From NCBI GenBank assembly GCA_020025035.1, contig JAHHSU010000013.1, forward strand, positions 1-25,222: a DNA stretch of 25,222 bases, in the 5' to 3' direction. This stretch comes from Thomasclavelia sp. (GTDB taxonomy: Bacteria > Bacillota_I > Bacilli_A > Erysipelotrichales > Coprobacillaceae). The notes beneath the pieces are model-generated. The model was given only the letters and a program-made list of their open reading frames with translations, was not told the origin of the DNA and ran no database searches. Positions 7,994 through 16,544 of the stretch are shown piece after piece. A program made the position numbers and the translations under genes. The stretch's first letter is position 1. The number at the start of each line of letters is the position of its first letter.

Positions 7994-9352
7994 TTATTTA
8001 TTACTTTTAGTTGGTTTAAGCATCCATCCAGCTAAAATACCAATTATTCCTATTAAAAAATATGTATTAAATTGTGGTTGTATTGCACCACCATAAATAA
8101 CTAAACATGCTCCAGCTAATGCAAATGTTGGAACAACATATCGATTAATAAATGATAATTTTTGCCCTTCTATTCCTTTAAAAATAACAGCAAGATACAA
8201 CAGTGCATAAAAAACATAGGTTAGTACAATTGGAAGATTATCGACAGCTAATCCTTCTAATAATGTAAAATCAAATGATGGTCCATCAACAGATAAAAAA
8301 TGTAATAATGCCCAAAATAACGTTAAACATGCACATAAGATTAATGAAGCAAAAGGAATATCGTAATTTTTATTTATTTTTGAAAAAATATGACTTTTTT
8401 TAATTTGTCCTCTAAGCCCTAGAGCATAAGGTAAACGAATATAACTTAAAATAATTCCATTTAAAGTACCTAAAACTGAAATAATAATTAACAATAAAAC
8501 AATTTTCATTCCAGCTCTACCAAATAATTTTGTTGCCACTATTTGTAAAGGATCTATCCCTTGCATAATTACGTTTGGTGTTGCTAAAGAACAAATTCCT
8601 ACAAAATAAGCAATATATAATAATGTAATTACAATAGGTGCAATGGTAAGTGCAAATGGAAGATTTCGTTTTGGATTTTTAATTTCGTGTGCAATGGAAG
8701 GTGCAACCATCCAACCATCAAAAGCAAATGCAACAATTATTAATGCACCTAAAAATCCTGAATGACTAATTGGATAATGTAATGTAGATTGCACAGTATC
8801 AACTACATTTCCTTTAACTAATCCAACTATTGCTAAAATTGCTAAGGCTACAATTTTAACGATTGTAGCAATATTTTGAAATTTACCTGCCCACATTGTT
8901 TTAAAACAATTCAATGTGTAAATTCCAACTAAATAAAGACAAGTAAAAATCCATACTTCCTTACCTAATTGACCTCCTATTAATAAATTAGGTAAATCTA
9001 AAAAAGCACATGTATAATTTGCTGCTACCCACGCAACAACAGCAATTAATGCAGGAAAATAAAAAATCATTTGAAACCAGCCTGCTAGATAACCAAAAGA
9101 TTTCCCCCATGCCATTTCACAATATGTAATAATTCCACCAACAGAACTCTCATTTTTTGCATATAAAGAAATTGTAAGCCCACCAAAAATAATACCAACA
9201 GAAGCAATTAGAAAAACAATAATTCCAAATAATATGTTTCCTCCTACTTGACTTACAATTTGAGGGGTTTTAAAAAATATACCTGATCCAACAACTATTC
9301 CAACAATCATTGCAATTGTCGTAAATGTGCCAAATTTTTTTTGTTGTTCCAT
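7994..9352 (-). CDS. APC superfamily amino acid transporter, SteT/LAT-like
   Basis: Integral membrane amino acid permease or exchanger of 452 residues with about 12 hydrophobic segments. The first membrane helix carries the substrate-binding break VVGSGIFF (about 20-27) typical of the APC fold, and the middle has AFDGWMVAPSIAHEIKNPKRNLP, the helix 6 and loop signature seen in SteT-type serine/threonine exchangers and LAT transporters. The ATG has an aaaggagg site 7 bases upstream. It stands 79 bases before spoVFA on the same strand with no good terminator between, so readthrough into the dipicolinate genes is possible. Behind it on the upstream side is the terminator of the S8 protease gene, so it most likely starts its own transcript. 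The substrate cannot be read from the sequence. Confidence 0.9.
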   Translation of the reverse strand: MEQQKKFGTFTTIAMIVGIVVGSGIFFKTPQIVSQVGGNILFGIIVFLIASVGIIFGGLTISLYAKNESSVGGIITYCEMAWGKSFGYLAGWFQMIFYFPALIAVVAWVAANYTCAFLDLPNLLIGGQLGKEVWIFTCLYLVGIYTLNCFKTMWAGKFQNIATIVKIVALAILAIVGLVKGNVVDTVQSTLHYPISHSGFLGALIIVAFAFDGWMVAPSIAHEIKNPKRNLPFALTIAPIVITLLYIAYFVGICSLATPNVIMQGIDPLQIVATKLFGRAGMKIVLLLIIISVLGTLNGIILSYIRLPYALGLRGQIKKSHIFSKINKNYDIPFASLILCACLTLFWALLHFLSVDGPSFDFTLLEGLAVDNLPIVLTYVFYALLYLAVIFKGIEGQKLSFINRYVVPTFALAGACLVIYGGAIQPQFNTYFLIGIIGILAGWMLKPTKSNK

Positions 9353-9379
9353 ATAAAATCCTCCTTTAAAGGTATTCTA

Positions 9380-9408
9380 ATTATATACTACCTATACTCT
9401 TTTGACTA
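9380..9408 (-). promoter_or_regulatory. Candidate promoter for the amino acid transporter
   Basis: The minus strand has a perfect TATAAT (9385-9380) with TAGTCA (9408-9403; four of six to TTGACA) 17 bases upstream. It lies about 28 bases before the ATG and downstream of the protease terminator, so position and spacing fit a housekeeping promoter. Confidence 0.4.
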
Positions 9409-9461
9409 TCGTTTATTTTAAAATAATTTTAAACACTATACAAAGAAGATAATTTTAATAA

Positions 9462-9511
9462 GTGATAAAAAACCTACCAAATAGATTTTTTACATTTCTA
9501 TTTGATAGGTT
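9462..9511 (-). terminator. Rho-independent terminator after the S8 protease gene
   Basis: On the minus strand a 14-base stem (arms at plus 9498-9511 and 9471-9484) is complete apart from one G-U wobble, with a 13-base loop, and runs into TTTTTT. On the plus strand the same position is a C-A mismatch and no T-tract follows, so it works for the protease gene, whose stop is about 50 bases upstream. Confidence 0.85.
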
Positions 9512-9560
9512 AAGCAATAAATTAACTAAAATATCATAATTTCATAAATGATAATTTATC

Positions 9561-12500
9561 TTAATCCTTATTTTTACGATAGTAAATAATACCACAGATA
9601 AAACATACAATAATAATACCTAATCCAACAATTACAATAAGATGATCATTAGATTTATTTTCTATTGTTTGAGCTGATTTATTTTTATCTACATTTACAC
9701 CATTTCTTTGTTCTTGATTAGTATTTTGATTATCTACCTTAGCACTATTTTTGCTATCTAGTGGTGTTAAAGAATTGTTATCACCTTCTATATTACTATT
9801 TGCTTGTGAATCATTTGTATTTACTATTTGATTTGCTCCAGATATAGGTAGTAACAATGAAGTGTCTTTTAAAATATCAAAATGAATCACCTTATTCATA
9901 GTATTACCTGCTTTATCCTTAGCAATTATTTCAAGTTTATATGATCCATTATTATCTATTCTTTTTCCATCATATGGAACTCCATTTAATAATGTACGTA
10001 TTAAAACATCATTTTTATTTAGACTAAAAACAGGTAATATTGATTTTTGATATGTCATTCCGTGAGTTACTCCGTCAATATTTATATTTAGTGGTGTTTT
10101 ATCAATAACAAAATTGACATTATGAACACTAATGTTTTGAGCCTTATCCTTTGCATAAACAGTTAATAAATACTTACCATTTTGATAAATTGGTGTATTT
10201 CTATCATAATCATCGCCATTTAATTTAAATTGATATTCTACATCTTCATTACTTTCTAATTGAGGAATAATATCGTGATTGTAGTAAAAATCATTAATGA
10301 TATTTTTTAAATAAATTTGTGGTGCTGTTTTATCAATTTCAAAATAAATATTTAACTCCACAACATTCCCTACTACATCATTTACCATTACCTTAAGATA
10401 ATGTTTTCCTTCACTTGTAATAGGATCAATCCCATTATAAACATTACCGTTTAATTCATATGTAATCGTAGCATCTTTATTTGCTTTTATATTTGGAATA
10501 ATATTAGTATTGTATACGCCTTGATTAGTTAATCCTTCTACCATAACTTCTAAAGGTTGTTTGTCTACTTTTACTTGTAATTTTAAATTAGTTTCATTAT
10601 CAAATATATCTACTGCTTTTAATGTTATTATATCTTCATCTTTAACAGGAATATCTAAAGCAAATGTACGTCGATTATATTCACTTCCAATATTTTGGTC
10701 ATGATCTTCTGTAAATTGTACTTGATCATTTACATAAAATGTATAACCAATGGTATTATCTTCTACACTACCAGATAAATGAATAACATTTTCTTTTGTA
10801 ACTATAATACCATCTTTACTAATATAAGGTGAATCTAAATGAATTACAGGTGCTATAGTATCACAAAATATTTGTGCATTAAAATCAAAGATTGCTTTAT
10901 TAGATTGATTTTTTGCATAGATTGGCACACTATTTATTCCTTGAGTTAAAGAAACAGTATGTTGAAAGAAACCTTGATGATCAATTTGAACATCTTCCCC
11001 ATTGATTTTAAATTCATTTAATTTTCCAATTACTTTTCCTTGAATTATATATTGTGTTGCATCATTTACAACTACTTCTTCAATATCTAAACGATCATTA
11101 AACTCAATAGAAGCCTCAGATGAATATACATGTATATTTTCTTCTAAAATACCATCATTAAAAGCCGTATCGTTCATTACAATTCCAATTTTATAATTAG
11201 TATCTTTTTTCAATTTCAACATAGTTTTATAATGATTATCTTGGTAAGTAACATTTACTTGAACTGGAACATCATTAATCAGGATTGTAACAATACCTGG
11301 AATAATTGCAACATTATCATCAACATCCCATGTTAATTCATAATCTACTTCATCTGTTTTTTCATCAACAAAAACCTCTTTATTTGATGTGATATTTAAT
11401 GTTGGAGCTGTTAAATCAATAGAAACAGGAACTATTATTTCTTGAAACGTAGCATTTTCTAAATCAACTTTTGATTTAATTTTTACAAAATATTTTCCTT
11501 GTTCTAATTGCTTAATACTTCCATCATCTGGATTTATCACTGTTCCATTCCAAGCTAAATCTAATAGCGGAATTGCTGATTTACCATTTACTGAATTAAA
11601 AACTTGCTTTCGAACATTATTTAAACTTGACACAACTCCTAAACTATTTGACTCCTGATCTAAAATTTCTACTTCCACTTTTTTAGCATTTCTTAAAAAA
11701 TAAAGTTGAGGAATTAATATATCTCCATTTCCATCTCCATTAGGAGAAATAGCAATTTTATCCTTATCTACTTCTAATTTTCCTTCAGAGTTTAGTTTAG
11801 ACAAACCTACACCATACCCTACTTTTCCTGCCAAGTTAGTCATTAAAGATGAAGGGAAATTAAACTTTAAACCTAATGGATCAAAATGCATAGATTCAAT
11901 AATTTGTTCTTGTGACCAATCACCAAAAAATCCAATAAAAGGAACTGATAATGATGGGATATCTTGATGCCCTTCAAACTGTATAAACCCTTCTATAAAA
12001 CGATTTGTTGAAATAACTTTATCTATTGTTAAATCTACATTTACTTTTTCACTACTATGTGCAGGTATTACAATTTCATCTTTATCAAATGATATTCTTG
12101 CACCATCAAGTTTTTGATCATATGACATTGTATTTAGTTTTTCATTTGTTTCAGTAAGAACACCACCAATATTTTTTATACTATAACTAGCTGGTGTATC
12201 TCCATAATTGGTTAATGTTAAAGTAAAACTTGTATGATTGCCTATTTCTTTTAGGGCAACAGTTGGTTGTTTGTTTTGATCTAAAACAATAACATTATTT
12301 TTAATAGCATTATCTATTTGCATTAAGCCAGCACCTTGTCTTCTAGGAGAATAAGGTACATCTTGATGATGAGCATCCATTTGGATTTTAGATGTATTAA
12401 TCGCTGTATTTTTAGCGAATTCTACTAATTCTCTACCAACTAAATGTGGCTTTGTTTTCTTTAAACTTTCTACAATCAATGCTTCTCCGCCTGCAACATG

Positions 12501-14228
12501 AGGAGCTGCCATTGACGTACCTGTCATATTACCATATTTATTGTCATTTAAAGTTGAATATATATTTCCTCCAGGAGCAGAAATTTGAGGTTTAAATTCT
12601 AAATTAGGTGTTGGTCCCCATGAAGATGAAGGAACAAAATCACCAGATTCACTACTATCTAATGACATTAATTCATCTTTAAAAGTAACATTTAATTTAT
12701 TTTGAATTAAATTTTTCAAAATTAATCCATCACTATTTTTAATAAAAACATAAGGAATATGTATATTTGAATCTTGACTCATACTAACAAATGAATCATC
12801 TCCATCACGATTATAAACAATAATTCCAACTGCATTTGCATTTTGAGCGTTCAATGCTTTTTCGGTAAAATTTATTTTTCCTCGTTGAACTAATGCAATT
12901 TTTCCTTCAACATTAATTTTTTCAAAATCTTCTTTTTGTCCTAAATTAGCATCTACTACCTCTAATGATTGATCAAAAACTGATTGATCAATTCCCATTG
13001 TAGCCATATAAGGAATTTTACCATTTTTACTATCACTACTATATTGTATGTATGGAATTAATAATTTACTATTTTGATAATTTGCAACACTTAAAGCATC
13101 CTTTGCAGTTCCTGGTGCACCTACTACTCCAGTATCTTTTATGTCAGGTAATTTATATGGAGCAGTTGAATATTGTGAATTTCCTGCTGCAACCACTACT
13201 ACAACACCAGCATCCACTGCTTTTTTTATTGCAATTTGTTGAGGATCATTTTCATCCTCGAACCCTGCATCTGATCCTAAACTCATATTAATAATGTCTG
13301 CTCCTTGAACTACAGATTCTTCAATAGCAGCTACAATATCGTCTTCTTTTGCTCCTTTACGTCTAGGATCATTTGTAAAAACTTTCATCGCAAGTAATTG
13401 TGCTTCAGGAGCAACCCCTTTAATAGCTTGATTTGTACTTAAATCTTTTTCTTCTCCGTTAGCCCCAACAATTCCTGCAACATGCATTCCATGCATTCCT
13501 ACGTTAGGATTTGTATCCTTAATCTCATCATTTTTGTCAGCAAAATTATATCCATACGGAATTTTTTCTGTATAATATTTTCCTTTACCTGGTTTAATAC
13601 TATGAGGTAAAAGTTTAACTGAAGACTTGTCTTCAATTCTCATATCTTTGTGCGTTGGATCTATTCCTGAATCAATAATTGAAACAACCATTCCTTTTCC
13701 ACTTAATGAATGATTTTGCCAAGCCTGGATAGCTTGTGTTAAATCTTTAGCATTATTCATTGCAGGATAATATGTTTTTGCTAATTTAACACTTTTTACT
13801 CCATCCATTTTTTCTAAATCGCTAATATTTTCTACTTTTGTATCAATACTAAAACCATTAATTAATGTACCAAAACTATTACTAGTTTGTTGTCCAGTAA
13901 TACTTTCTGCTTGTTTTAAAACATCTTTTTGTTCTTCTTTGACTGTTTCAATTTCTGATTTAGTTGGAATTGTATTTCCATCCTCCTCATTCTTTTTTTC
14001 AATCGCAGAAGGTTTATCTAATTCAACAATTACTCTAACCGTATCATCCAAATGATAATATTTAAAATAATCCTCATGTCTAGTTGCCTCTTCTAAAGAA
14101 GTATCTATTGCCTTTTGCTCATTAGATTCAGCACTAACAATGATTGAATTAGGTAAAGCCGTAAAAATAGTGATTGAAACACATAAAACAGATGAAAATA
14201 TCCGTCTTAATTTTATACGCTCATGCAT
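9561..14228 (-). CDS. Secreted S8 subtilisin-family protease, lactocepin-like, with Ig-like repeats
   Basis: Large cell-surface serine protease, 1555 residues from the ATG at 14226-14228, which has an aaggggga site upstream; 15 further upstream codons are in frame but cover that site. Order: signal peptide (likely cut after VSA, residue 33); I9-type propeptide (about 64-155); catalytic domain with D186 (IIDSG), H246 in HGMHVAG (a Met variant also seen in lactocepins), oxyanion N350 (AAGNS) and S572 (GTSMAAPH); PA domain inserted at about 400-530; Fn3-like region (about 645-765); a SPNGDGNGD segment near 828; Ig-like domains, the last three as 77-residue repeats; a Ser/Asn/Gln-rich linker (about 1470-1527); one membrane helix (about 1530-1550) and a short basic tail. 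No LPxTG sorting signal, so anchoring is by the helix. Likely degrades host or dietary proteins. It is transcribed alone. Confidence 0.93.
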   Translation of the reverse strand: MHERIKLRRIFSSVLCVSITIFTALPNSIIVSAESNEQKAIDTSLEEATRHEDYFKYYHLDDTVRVIVELDKPSAIEKKNEEDGNTIPTKSEIETVKEEQKDVLKQAESITGQQTSNSFGTLINGFSIDTKVENISDLEKMDGVKSVKLAKTYYPAMNNAKDLTQAIQAWQNHSLSGKGMVVSIIDSGIDPTHKDMRIEDKSSVKLLPHSIKPGKGKYYTEKIPYGYNFADKNDEIKDTNPNVGMHGMHVAGIVGANGEEKDLSTNQAIKGVAPEAQLLAMKVFTNDPRRKGAKEDDIVAAIEESVVQGADIINMSLGSDAGFEDENDPQQIAIKKAVDAGVVVVVAAGNSQYSTAPYKLPDIKDTGVVGAPGTAKDALSVANYQNSKLLIPYIQYSSDSKNGKIPYMATMGIDQSVFDQSLEVVDANLGQKEDFEKINVEGKIALVQRGKINFTEKALNAQNANAVGIIVYNRDGDDSFVSMSQDSNIHIPYVFIKNSDGLILKNLIQNKLNVTFKDELMSLDSSESGDFVPSSSWGPTPNLEFKPQISAPGGNIYSTLNDNKYGNMTGTSMAAPHVAGGEALIVESLKKTKPHLVGRELVEFAKNTAINTSKIQMDAHHQDVPYSPRRQGAGLMQIDNAIKNNVIVLDQNKQPTVALKEIGNHTSFTLTLTNYGDTPASYSIKNIGGVLTETNEKLNTMSYDQKLDGARISFDKDEIVIPAHSSEKVNVDLTIDKVISTNRFIEGFIQFEGHQDIPSLSVPFIGFFGDWSQEQIIESMHFDPLGLKFNFPSSLMTNLAGKVGYGVGLSKLNSEGKLEVDKDKIAISPNGDGNGDILIPQLYFLRNAKKVEVEILDQESNSLGVVSSLNNVRKQVFNSVNGKSAIPLLDLAWNGTVINPDDGSIKQLEQGKYFVKIKSKVDLENATFQEIIVPVSIDLTAPTLNITSNKEVFVDEKTDEVDYELTWDVDDNVAIIPGIVTILINDVPVQVNVTYQDNHYKTMLKLKKDTNYKIGIVMNDTAFNDGILEENIHVYSSEASIEFNDRLDIEEVVVNDATQYIIQGKVIGKLNEFKINGEDVQIDHQGFFQHTVSLTQGINSVPIYAKNQSNKAIFDFNAQIFCDTIAPVIHLDSPYISKDGIIVTKENVIHLSGSVEDNTIGYTFYVNDQVQFTEDHDQNIGSEYNRRTFALDIPVKDEDIITLKAVDIFDNETNLKLQVKVDKQPLEVMVEGLTNQGVYNTNIIPNIKANKDATITYELNGNVYNGIDPITSEGKHYLKVMVNDVVGNVVELNIYFEIDKTAPQIYLKNIINDFYYNHDIIPQLESNEDVEYQFKLNGDDYDRNTPIYQNGKYLLTVYAKDKAQNISVHNVNFVIDKTPLNINIDGVTHGMTYQKSILPVFSLNKNDVLIRTLLNGVPYDGKRIDNNGSYKLEIIAKDKAGNTMNKVIHFDILKDTSLLLPISGANQIVNTNDSQANSNIEGDNNSLTPLDSKNSAKVDNQNTNQEQRNGVNVDKNKSAQTIENKSNDHLIVIVGLGIIIVCFICGIIYYRKNKD
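9873..10565 (-). repeat. Three tandem 77-residue Ig-like repeats in the S8 protease
   Basis: Protein-level repeats at residues 1222-1298, 1299-1375 and 1376-1452. Each opens at or next to the strand (V/I)DK(T/Q), has a central LNG followed by Y(N/D), and ends with a K-or-V-D-x-x-x-N turn before the next unit. The unit openings are exactly 77 residues apart. The DNA copies are diverged, so this is an old duplication of a stalk domain that holds the catalytic head away from the membrane. Confidence 0.75.
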
Positions 14229-14425
14229 ATATAATCCCCCTTTTTTCCCCTTATGTATCGTTATAAAAAGCATACACTATTATTTTAAATCAATTATTTA
14301 TACATTTAATATATACATACATCATTTTCTCCCAAAAATAATGAATGATATTTAAATAATTAAATACTCCTTTCTTTTGTATTAATCGATTTAAAACGAT
14401 TATTTTTAGTATATAGCTAAATATA

Positions 14426-14453
14426 AAATAAAAATTACGTATAATTTTTATTT
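14426..14453. repeat. Inverted repeat, 12-bp arms around CGTA
   Basis: AAATAAAAATTA is followed by CGTA and then by its exact reverse complement. All pairs are A-T and no T-run or gene end is near, so it is not an intrinsic terminator. It could be a regulator binding site or a DNA structure between the two divergent genes. The geometry is certain; the function is unknown. Confidence 0.6.
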
Positions 14454-14523
14454 AGAAAGATTATATACTAATTTTTATTTTATTACAACTAATAAAAGCA
14501 AAATCTTATTTTTTGTCTCTTAG

Positions 14524-14554
14524 CTGTCAACATATATGTTGTATTTCGTATAAT
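14524..14554 (+). promoter_or_regulatory. Candidate promoter for ptsI
   Basis: Perfect -10 TATAAT at 14549-14554 and a -35-like CTGTCA at 14524-14529 (four of six), spacer 19 bases, slightly long. Transcription would start near 14561, giving a leader of about 97 bases that contains the cre-like site. Confidence 0.35.
14528..14541. promoter_or_regulatory. Perfect 14-bp palindrome, possible operator
   Basis: CAACATATATGTTG is its own reverse complement. It sits between the -35 and -10 of the candidate ptsI promoter, a classical repressor position. The binding protein is unknown. Confidence 0.45.
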
Positions 14555-14584
14555 TTGTAAATTCCTATATGATTATAAAACTTT

Positions 14585-14600
14585 ATGTAAACGTTTTAAT
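14585..14600. promoter_or_regulatory. Catabolite-responsive element (cre) candidate upstream of ptsI
   Basis: ATGTAAACGTTTTAAT matches the CcpA consensus WTGNNARCGNWWWCAW at every defined position except one (A instead of C near the right end). It lies 58-73 bases before the ptsI ATG. CcpA with phosphorylated HPr controls carbon genes in Bacillota, so a PTS gene is a sensible target. Repression or activation depends on which ptsI promoter is used. Confidence 0.55.
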
Positions 14601-14605
14601 TTTTC

Positions 14606-14634
14606 TTTATTTTTATCTTTTTTTCATGTACAAT
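14606..14634 (+). promoter_or_regulatory. Alternative candidate promoter for ptsI
   Basis: -10-like TACAAT at 14629-14634 with a weak TTTATT 17 bases upstream. The leader would be about 17 bases. If real, the cre-like site lies just upstream of the -35, the position in which CcpA activates genes such as ackA in Bacillus. Confidence 0.3.
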
Positions 14635-14657
14635 AAAAATATATGGAGGTGTTTTAA

Positions 14658-16370
14658 ATGATAAAAGGAATTGCTGCATCTAGTGGTATTGCAATTGCAA
14701 AAGCATACAAACTAACTATGCCAGATTTAAGTGTAACTAAAAAAACAATTAATGATGTAGAAAAAGAATTAGCACGATATGACACTGCTATCAAACAAGT
14801 TAATGATGAGTTGATTATCATTAAGGAAACTGCATTAAAAAATCTATCAGAAGAAGAAGCGGCTGTATTTGATGCGCACCTATTAGTTCTTCATGATCCA
14901 GAAATGAAAACACAAATAGAAGAAAAAATAAAAACTGAAATGATTAATGTTGATGCTGCATTAGAAGAAATTGCTAACAATTTTATTACAATATTTGAAT
15001 CTATGGAGGATGCTTATTTTAAAGAAAGAGCTGCAGATATTAAAGATGTTTCTAGAAGACTACTAGCAGCATTATTAAATCAATCATTACCTAATCCTTC
15101 ATTAATTAATGAAGAAGTTATTGTGATTGCAGATGATCTTACACCATCTGATACATCACAACTTAATAAAAATTTAGTAAAAGGATTTGCAACAAATATA
15201 GGTGGAAGAACTTCACACTCTGCAATTATGGCAAGAAGTCTTGAAATTCCAGCTGTTGTTGCATGTCATGATATCACAACTAAAGTTGAAGACAACGATA
15301 TAATTATACTAGATGGAATTGAAGGAACAATCATTGTTAATCCTACATCTCAAGAAATTGAAATATATAAAAAGAAAATGGAAGAATTTATCCAATATAA
15401 AGAAGAGCTTAAACAATTAAAAAATAAAAAAACAATGACAACTGATCATCATCAAGTCGAACTAGTTGCAAATATTGGATCACCAAAAGATTTGGATGCA
15501 GTATTAGAAAATGGTGCTGAAGGAGTTGGTTTATACAGAACCGAATTTCTATATATGGAATCTTCAGAACTACCTACTGAAGACCAACAATTTGAAGCAT
15601 ATAAAAAGGTATTATCTGGACTAAACGGAAAACCAGTAGTAGTACGAACACTAGATATTGGTGGTGATAAAGAAATTGATGCAATTGACTTACCTAAAGA
15701 AATGAATCCATTTCTAGGTGTACGTGCAATTCGTCTATGTTTTGAAAAAGAAGATATTTTTAGAACACAACTACGTGCATTATTACGTGCCTCTATTTAT
15801 GGAGACTTACGTATTATGTTCCCAATGATTGCTACTCTAGACGAATTTAGAAAAGCAAAACAAATTTTAAACGATGAAAAAGAAAAACTTATTCAATCAG
15901 GTATTGAAGTATCTAATACTATTCAAATTGGAATTATGATTGAAATACCTTCTGCAGCTATTCTAGCTGATCAATTTGCAAAAGAAGTAGATTTCTTTTC
16001 AATAGGAACAAACGACTTAATACAATATACATTTGCTGCAGATAGAATGTCTTCTAGTATTTCGTATCTTTACCAACCATTCCACCCTTCTATCTTACGA
16101 TTAGTAAAAAATGTAATTGATGCAGCTCATAAAGAAGGAAAATGGACTGGTATGTGTGGTGAAATGGCTGGAGAATCTATTGCTGCTCCTCTATTAATTG
16201 GTTTAGGACTAGATGAATTCTCTATGTCTGCTACATCTATTTTAAAACAAAGAAAAATTATTAATGAACTTTCTAAAGAAAAGATGACTAAACTAGCTAA
16301 TGAAGCGTTAACTAAATCAACAATGGAAGAAGTTATTGCGCTAGTTGAATCTCAAATTAAAATATCATAA
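14658..16370 (+). CDS. ptsI: Phosphoenolpyruvate-protein phosphotransferase (PTS enzyme I)
   Basis: Cytoplasmic first enzyme of the sugar phosphotransferase system: takes phosphate from phosphoenolpyruvate and passes it to HPr. The 570-residue length is normal. The N-terminal swivelling domain has the phosphorylated H187 in GGRTSHSAIMAR, with an HPr-binding helical part before it. The C-terminal PEP-binding barrel has GLYRTEFLYM, R330 in VVRTLDIGGDK, IEIPSA, the SIGTNDLIQYTFAADR signature (about 448-463) and active-site C500 in GMCGEMAG. All key residues are present, so it should be active. The ATG has a ggaggtg site 7 bases upstream. It is the only plus-strand gene here, transcribed alone between a regulatory region and its own terminator. 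The usual partner ptsH is not next to it and must be elsewhere. Confidence 0.97.
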   Translation: MIKGIAASSGIAIAKAYKLTMPDLSVTKKTINDVEKELARYDTAIKQVNDELIIIKETALKNLSEEEAAVFDAHLLVLHDPEMKTQIEEKIKTEMINVDAALEEIANNFITIFESMEDAYFKERAADIKDVSRRLLAALLNQSLPNPSLINEEVIVIADDLTPSDTSQLNKNLVKGFATNIGGRTSHSAIMARSLEIPAVVACHDITTKVEDNDIIILDGIEGTIIVNPTSQEIEIYKKKMEEFIQYKEELKQLKNKKTMTTDHHQVELVANIGSPKDLDAVLENGAEGVGLYRTEFLYMESSELPTEDQQFEAYKKVLSGLNGKPVVVRTLDIGGDKEIDAIDLPKEMNPFLGVRAIRLCFEKEDIFRTQLRALLRASIYGDLRIMFPMIATLDEFRKAKQILNDEKEKLIQSGIEVSNTIQIGIMIEIPSAAILADQFAKEVDFFSIGTNDLIQYTFAADRMSSSISYLYQPFHPSILRLVKNVIDAAHKEGKWTGMCGEMAGESIAAPLLIGLGLDEFSMSATSILKQRKIINELSKEKMTKLANEALTKSTMEEVIALVESQIKIS

Positions 16371-16397
16371 TCACCCTGTTTTACGGGTGATTTTTTT
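16370..16397 (+). terminator. Rho-independent terminator after ptsI
   Basis: The stem ATCACCC/GGGTGAT overlaps the last base of the ptsI stop, has an 8-base loop and is followed by seven T. Strong intrinsic terminator on the plus strand. Confidence 0.9.
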
Positions 16398-16478
16398 ATT
16401 GTAAATGTTTTGTATCAAGATACTAGGTGTTTATAATGTTTTAAGCATAGTTCAATTTTTAATATTTAATTTTTATCT

Positions 16479-16518
16479 TAAATAAAAAAGGTTACCCTTA
16501 TTATTACAATGTGTAACC
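16479..16518 (-). terminator. Rho-independent terminator after the ABC permease gene
   Basis: On the minus strand GGTTAC (plus 16513-16518) pairs with GTAACC (plus 16490-16495) across a loop of about 17 bases with some internal pairing, followed by TTTTTTATT. It faces the ptsI terminator; the roughly 80 bases between the two show nothing else. Confidence 0.75.
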
Positions 16519-16544
16519 TCTTATTTATAACAAATTAGGTAAAC

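Larger units (their letters stand above)
14229..14657. other. Divergent intergenic region between the S8 protease and ptsI
   Basis: 429 bases without a credible gene, extremely AT-rich. It holds a 12-bp-arm inverted repeat (14426-14453), a smaller inverted repeat TAATCG/CGATTA (14383-14388 and 14397-14402), a 14-bp palindrome (14528-14541) inside a candidate promoter, and a cre-like site (14585-14600). It must carry the promoters of both genes. No clear -35/-10 pair was recognised for the protease side. Confidence 0.7.

Noticed and set aside
9363..9372. Palindrome CCTTTAAAGG at the start of the transporter gene
   Set aside because: It overlaps the Shine-Dalgarno sequence aaaggagg. Being short, it is best explained by that site and an AT-rich flank.
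9826..9840. LPISG near the C-terminus of the S8 protease as a sortase motif
   Set aside because: It lies about 65 residues before the membrane helix, ahead of the polar linker. A sorting signal must directly precede the hydrophobic segment.
13052..13291. Open frame of 79 codons on the plus strand inside the protease gene
   Set aside because: It has no ribosome site and unnatural composition, and it lies wholly opposite the conserved S8/PA coding sequence. It is a shadow frame, as are the other short frames opposite genes.
14229..14355. Tiny minus-strand frame behind a gggag near 14330 as a leader peptide of the protease gene
   Set aside because: Only about 11 codons, poor spacing between site and ATG, and no attenuator-like structure after it.
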